This document shows positions 14,193 to 16,949 of a DNA stretch of 16,949 nt, piece after piece. Source of the DNA: Microbacterium sp. Its GTDB lineage: Bacteria > Actinomycetota > Actinomycetes > Actinomycetales > Microbacteriaceae. Within the stretch, counting starts at the first letter, position 1. Each line of letters opens with the position of its first letter. Under the pieces are notes generated by a model that was not told where the DNA came from, did no database searches, and worked only from the letters and a program-made list of their open reading frames with translations. Made by a program: the position numbers and the translations under genes. The DNA lies in assembly GCF_003248605.1 (NCBI RefSeq), contig NZ_QFPF01000054.1, positions 1-16,949 on the forward strand, in the 5' to 3' direction.

Positions 14193-15965
14193 GTGACTTC
14201 TGACACGACGGACACCCCGGCCACCCCGGCCGCCCCGGCCCCCGCGGCAACGGCGACACGACCGCCCGCCGCCGAGGGCGCACGCGCCCGGCCTGCCAGG
14301 CCCTCGACGAAGCCGAACGGGCAGTGGAAGATCGACGGCACCGCTCCGCTCAACGGCAACGAGGAGTGGAAGCAGGTCGACAACGGCCTCTCCGTCCGCG
14401 ATCGCATCGAGAACATCTACGCCGCGGGCGGGTTCGCAAGCATCGACCCCACCGACCTGCACGGCCGATTCCGGGTCTGGGGCCTGTACACCCAGCGCAA
14501 ACCCGGCATCGACGGCGGCCGCACCGCGACACTCGAGCCGCACGAGCTCGAGGACGAGTACTTCATGCTCCGCGTGCGCATCGACGGCGGGCAGCTGACC
14601 ACCGCGCAGCTGCGCGTCATCGGCGGCATCTCGACCGAGTTCGGACGCGACACCGCCGATCTCACCGACCGGCAGAACATCCAGCTGCACTGGATCCAGG
14701 TCGAGGCGATGCCGGAGATCTGGCGCCGGCTCGAGTCAGTCGGGCTCGGCACGACCGAGGCCTGCGGCGACGTGCCGCGCGTCGTGCTCGGCTCCCCGGT
14801 CGCGGGCATCGCCGCCGACGAGCTGATCGACCCCACCGCGCAGATCAACGAGATCACGGGGAGATTCATCGGCGACGAGTCGCTGGCCAACCTGCCGCGC
14901 AAGTTCAAGTCCGCGATCACCGGACATCCGAGCCAGGACGTCGTGCACGAGATCAACGACGTCGCCTTCGTCGCGATCGATCACCCCGAGTACGGCATCG
15001 GCTACGACCTGTGGGTGGGCGGCGGCCTCTCGACCGCCCCGCGCCTCGGCGAGCGCCTGGGCACCTTCGTCGCACCCGACCGGGTCGCCGAGGTGTGGCA
15101 CGGGGTCGCGCAGATCTTCCGCGACTACGGATACCGGCGCCTGCGCAACAAGGCCCGTCTGAAGTTCCTGCTCGCGGAGTGGGGGCCCGAGAAGTTCCGT
15201 CACGTGCTCGAGACCGAGTACCTGACCGAGCCGCTTCCCGATGGCCCCGCGGCCCCGAAGCCTGCGACCCCCGGCGATCACGTCGGCGTCCACCGTCAGA
15301 AGGACGGTCGCTTCTACATCGGCGTCACCCCGATCGTGGGACGCGTGTCCGGTCCGGTGCTCACCGAGCTCGCCGACGTACTCGAGGCGCACGGCTCGCA
15401 CCGTTTGCGCACGACGCCGCACCAGAAGCTCGTGGTCCTCGATGTGCCCGAGGAGAACGTCGAGCCGCTCGTCGCGGAGCTCGATCGCCTGGGCCTGAGC
15501 GCGCGGCCGAGCCTGATCCGCCGCGGGACCATCGCGTGCACGGGTATCGAGTTCTGCAAGCTCGCGATCGTCGAGACCAAGGGCTATGCGACGCAGGCCG
15601 TGCTCGACCTCGAGAAGCGCCTCGACGGCCTCGACCTGCCGCATCCGCTCTCTCTGCACGTCAACGGCTGCCCCAACTCGTGCGCGCGCATCCAGACGGC
15701 CGACATCGGCCTCAAAGGTCAGCTCGTCACGATCGACGGCGAGCAGGTGCCGGGCTACCAGGTGCACCTGGGCGGCGGGCTCGCATCGCGCGACCGCGAG
15801 AACCCCGGCCTCGGGCGGACCGTCCGCGGCCTCAAGGTGGCCGCCGACGGCATCGCCGACTACACCGAGCGTGTCGTGCGCCGGTTCCTCGACGACCGCG
15901 ACGAGAGCTCGGACGAGACCTTCGCCCAGTGGGCGCACCGCGCCGAAGAGGAGGCCCTGCAGTGA
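14193..15965 (+). CDS. sirA: Ferredoxin-type assimilatory sulfite reductase (SirA/NirA-like)
   Basis: This 590-residue siroheme and [4Fe-4S] enzyme would reduce sulfite to sulfide with six electrons, probably from ferredoxin. The cluster cysteines are C449 and C455 (ACTGIEFCKLA) and C493 and C497 (HVNGCPNSCARI), in the canonical C-x5-C and C-x3-C spacing. Basic residues of the substrate pocket lie in FMLRVRIDGG (124-133) and LTDRQNIQLHW (157-167). Tyr99 (GLYTQR) and Cys191 (TEACGD) match the Tyr-Cys pair known to be cross-linked in the M. tuberculosis enzyme, with the same 92-residue separation. Sulfite rather than nitrite is inferred from the cysH-cysD neighbours. A Pro/Ala-rich tail of about 40 residues precedes the fold. 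The GTG start follows AGAGGA; the stop overlaps cysH by four bases. Confidence 0.94.
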   Translation: MTSDTTDTPATPAAPAPAATATRPPAAEGARARPARPSTKPNGQWKIDGTAPLNGNEEWKQVDNGLSVRDRIENIYAAGGFASIDPTDLHGRFRVWGLYTQRKPGIDGGRTATLEPHELEDEYFMLRVRIDGGQLTTAQLRVIGGISTEFGRDTADLTDRQNIQLHWIQVEAMPEIWRRLESVGLGTTEACGDVPRVVLGSPVAGIAADELIDPTAQINEITGRFIGDESLANLPRKFKSAITGHPSQDVVHEINDVAFVAIDHPEYGIGYDLWVGGGLSTAPRLGERLGTFVAPDRVAEVWHGVAQIFRDYGYRRLRNKARLKFLLAEWGPEKFRHVLETEYLTEPLPDGPAAPKPATPGDHVGVHRQKDGRFYIGVTPIVGRVSGPVLTELADVLEAHGSHRLRTTPHQKLVVLDVPEENVEPLVAELDRLGLSARPSLIRRGTIACTGIEFCKLAIVETKGYATQAVLDLEKRLDGLDLPHPLSLHVNGCPNSCARIQTADIGLKGQLVTIDGEQVPGYQVHLGGGLASRDRENPGLGRTVRGLKVAADGIADYTERVVRRFLDDRDESSDETFAQWAHRAEEEALQ

Positions 15966-16705
15966 CCGTCACCCTCGCCCCCCGCGCGACGAGCAAGCGC
16001 ACCGCCGACGAGCTGCGCGCGCTCGCCGAACGCGGCAACGCCGAGCTCGGCAGCCTGACCGACCACGAGGCCTCACCGGCCGAGGTGGTGCGCTGGGTCG
16101 CCGAGAACTTCGGGGTGGATGCTGCCGCCGTCGCGTGCTCGATGGCCGATGCCGCGCTGCCCCATCTCGTCGCGGAGCAGCTCCCCGGGGTCGACGTGCT
16201 GTTCCTGGACACCGGCTACCACTTCGCCGAGACGCGGGTGACGCGCGACGAGGTCCAGCGCGCCCTCGACGTGCGCATCGTCGACGTGCTGCCGCAGCAG
16301 AGCGTCGCCGAGCAGGACGCCGAGTTCGGCGAGAAGCTCTACGCCCGCGACCCCGCGCTGTGCTGCGCGCGCCGCAAGGTCGAGCCGCTGCACGACGCCC
16401 TCGGCGGATACGAGGTCTGGTTCACGGGTGTGCGCCGCGACGAGGCACCCACCCGCACCCTCACCCCCCTCGTGACGTGGGACGAGCGCAACGGTCTCGT
16501 CAAGGTCAACCCCGTCGCGGCGTGGACATTCGATGACCTCCTCGCCTACGCGGGCACCTATCGCGTGCCGGTCAATCTGCTCGTCACGAACGGGTACCCC
16601 TCCATCGGGTGCGAGCCGTGCACCCAGCCGGTCGCCCCCGGCGAAGACCCCCGATCCGGCCGCTGGGCAGGACTGGGCAAGACCGAATGCGGGCTGCACG
16701 TATGA
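15962..16705 (+). CDS. cysH: Adenylyl-sulfate (APS) reductase
   Basis: This 247-residue cytoplasmic enzyme would reduce adenylyl sulfate to sulfite with thioredoxin. The N-terminal part has the PP-loop-like nucleotide fold ([14 protein letters not shown], residues 57-70; [10 protein letters not shown], 79-88). The cysteine pairs C134-C135 ([10 protein letters not shown]) and C217/C220 ([11 protein letters not shown]) are the [4Fe-4S] ligands that mark APS reductases rather than PAPS reductases. C243 in the closing ECGLHV is the catalytic cysteine. Arg-rich [12 protein letters not shown] (154-165) lines the substrate site. The GTG start overlaps the stop of the sulfite reductase gene (GTGA), and its own stop overlaps cysD (ATGA), so the three are translationally coupled. 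Confidence 0.95.
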   Translation: MTVTLAPRATSKRTADELRALAERGNAELGSLTDHEASPAEVVRWVAENFGVDAAAVACSMADAALPHLVAEQLPGVDVLFLDTGYHFAETRVTRDEVQRALDVRIVDVLPQQSVAEQDAEFGEKLYARDPALCCARRKVEPLHDALGGYEVWFTGVRRDEAPTRTLTPLVTWDERNGLVKVNPVAAWTFDDLLAYAGTYRVPVNLLVTNGYPSIGCEPCTQPVAPGEDPRSGRWAGLGKTECGLHV

Positions 16706-16949
16706 CTTCGCTCTCCACCACCGCGGCTCCTGAGCCGGCCCCGGCGACCGCACCGCACCGCGACGCCCTCGACCTGCTCGAGGCGGAGGCGATCCACATC
16801 ATCCGCGAGGTCGTCGCCGAGTTCGAGCGCCCCGTGCTGCTGTTCTCGGGCGGCAAGGACTCCGTCGTCGTGCTGCACCTCGCCGCCAAGGCGTTCTGGC
16901 CGGGCCGGGTGCCCTTCCCCGTGCTGCACGTCGACACCGGCCACAACTT
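16702..16949 (+). CDS. cysD: Sulfate adenylyltransferase subunit 2, 5' part only
   Basis: The first 82 residues of CysD are present before the right edge. The PP-loop SGGKDS is at about residues 49-54 ([21 protein letters not shown]), followed by [13 protein letters not shown], which is typical of the family. CysD makes adenylyl sulfate from ATP and sulfate together with the GTPase CysN, expected just outside the window. The N terminus is Thr/Ala/Pro-rich up to residue 18. The ATG overlaps the stop of cysH by four bases. Confidence 0.95.
   Translation, partial: MTSLSTTAAPEPAPATAPHRDALDLLEAEAIHIIREVVAEFERPVLLFSGGKDSVVVLHLAAKAFWPGRVPFPVLHVDTGHN

Noticed and set aside
14324..15961. Arg-rich frame that is continuous upstream with cysH
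   Set aside because: This is the out-of-frame reading of the sulfite reductase gene. The cysH start is the GTG at 15962 that overlaps the reductase stop.

Overview
The window is high-G+C DNA (I estimate about 70 %) from an actinobacterium, most likely a Microbacterium-like member of the Microbacteriaceae. The grounds are the dnaK-grpE-dnaJ-hspR order, a ClpB without an N-domain, GlxA-type and MarR-type regulators, TAnnnT -10 boxes just upstream of start codons, and a SirA-type sulfite reductase followed by an APS reductase and cysD. It reads as chromosome. I saw no insertion sequence, phage gene, CRISPR array, tRNA or rRNA.

Layout. 1-741 (-) is the 5' part of clpB, with a promoter overlapped by a near-consensus HspR operator (HAIR) at 777-803. 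A nested hairpin lies at 882-961. 1007-1966 (-) is a GlxA/AraC-type regulator, divergent from a small membrane protein at 2057; between them is a symmetric operator with four half-sites. 2201-4763 (-) holds two coupled GT4 glycosyltransferases. 4912-7601 (+) holds an unrecognised conserved-looking protein, a LON-substrate-binding-domain protein and a DUF2252 protein. 7645-11687 (-) is the chaperone operon dnaK-grpE-dnaJ-hspR, read right to left, with two HAIR-like sites around the dnaK promoter. 11938-13226 (+) is an MFS transporter broken by a one-base frameshift. 13355-13975 (-) is a MarR-type regulator with a striking His ladder, convergent with the transporter and separated from it by a symmetric hairpin. 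14193 to the right edge (+) is the assimilatory sulfate reduction operon sirA-cysH-cysD, running off the window.

How the genes work together. HspR, made from the end of the dnaK operon, is expected to repress both its own operon and clpB through the HAIR sites. The window would thus hold the DnaK/ClpB disaggregation system and its repressor, with clpB about 11 kb from dnaK. The sulfur genes would take sulfate to adenylyl sulfate (CysD with a CysN outside the window), then sulfite (CysH), then sulfide (SirA).

The less ordinary signals are the seven histidines at every third residue in the MarR protein, the four-half-site GlxA control region, a four-copy palindrome filling the dnaJ-hspR gap, a 16-bp perfect hairpin inside the grpE coding sequence, the 80-nt nested hairpin upstream of clpB, and a set of genes that look leaderless.
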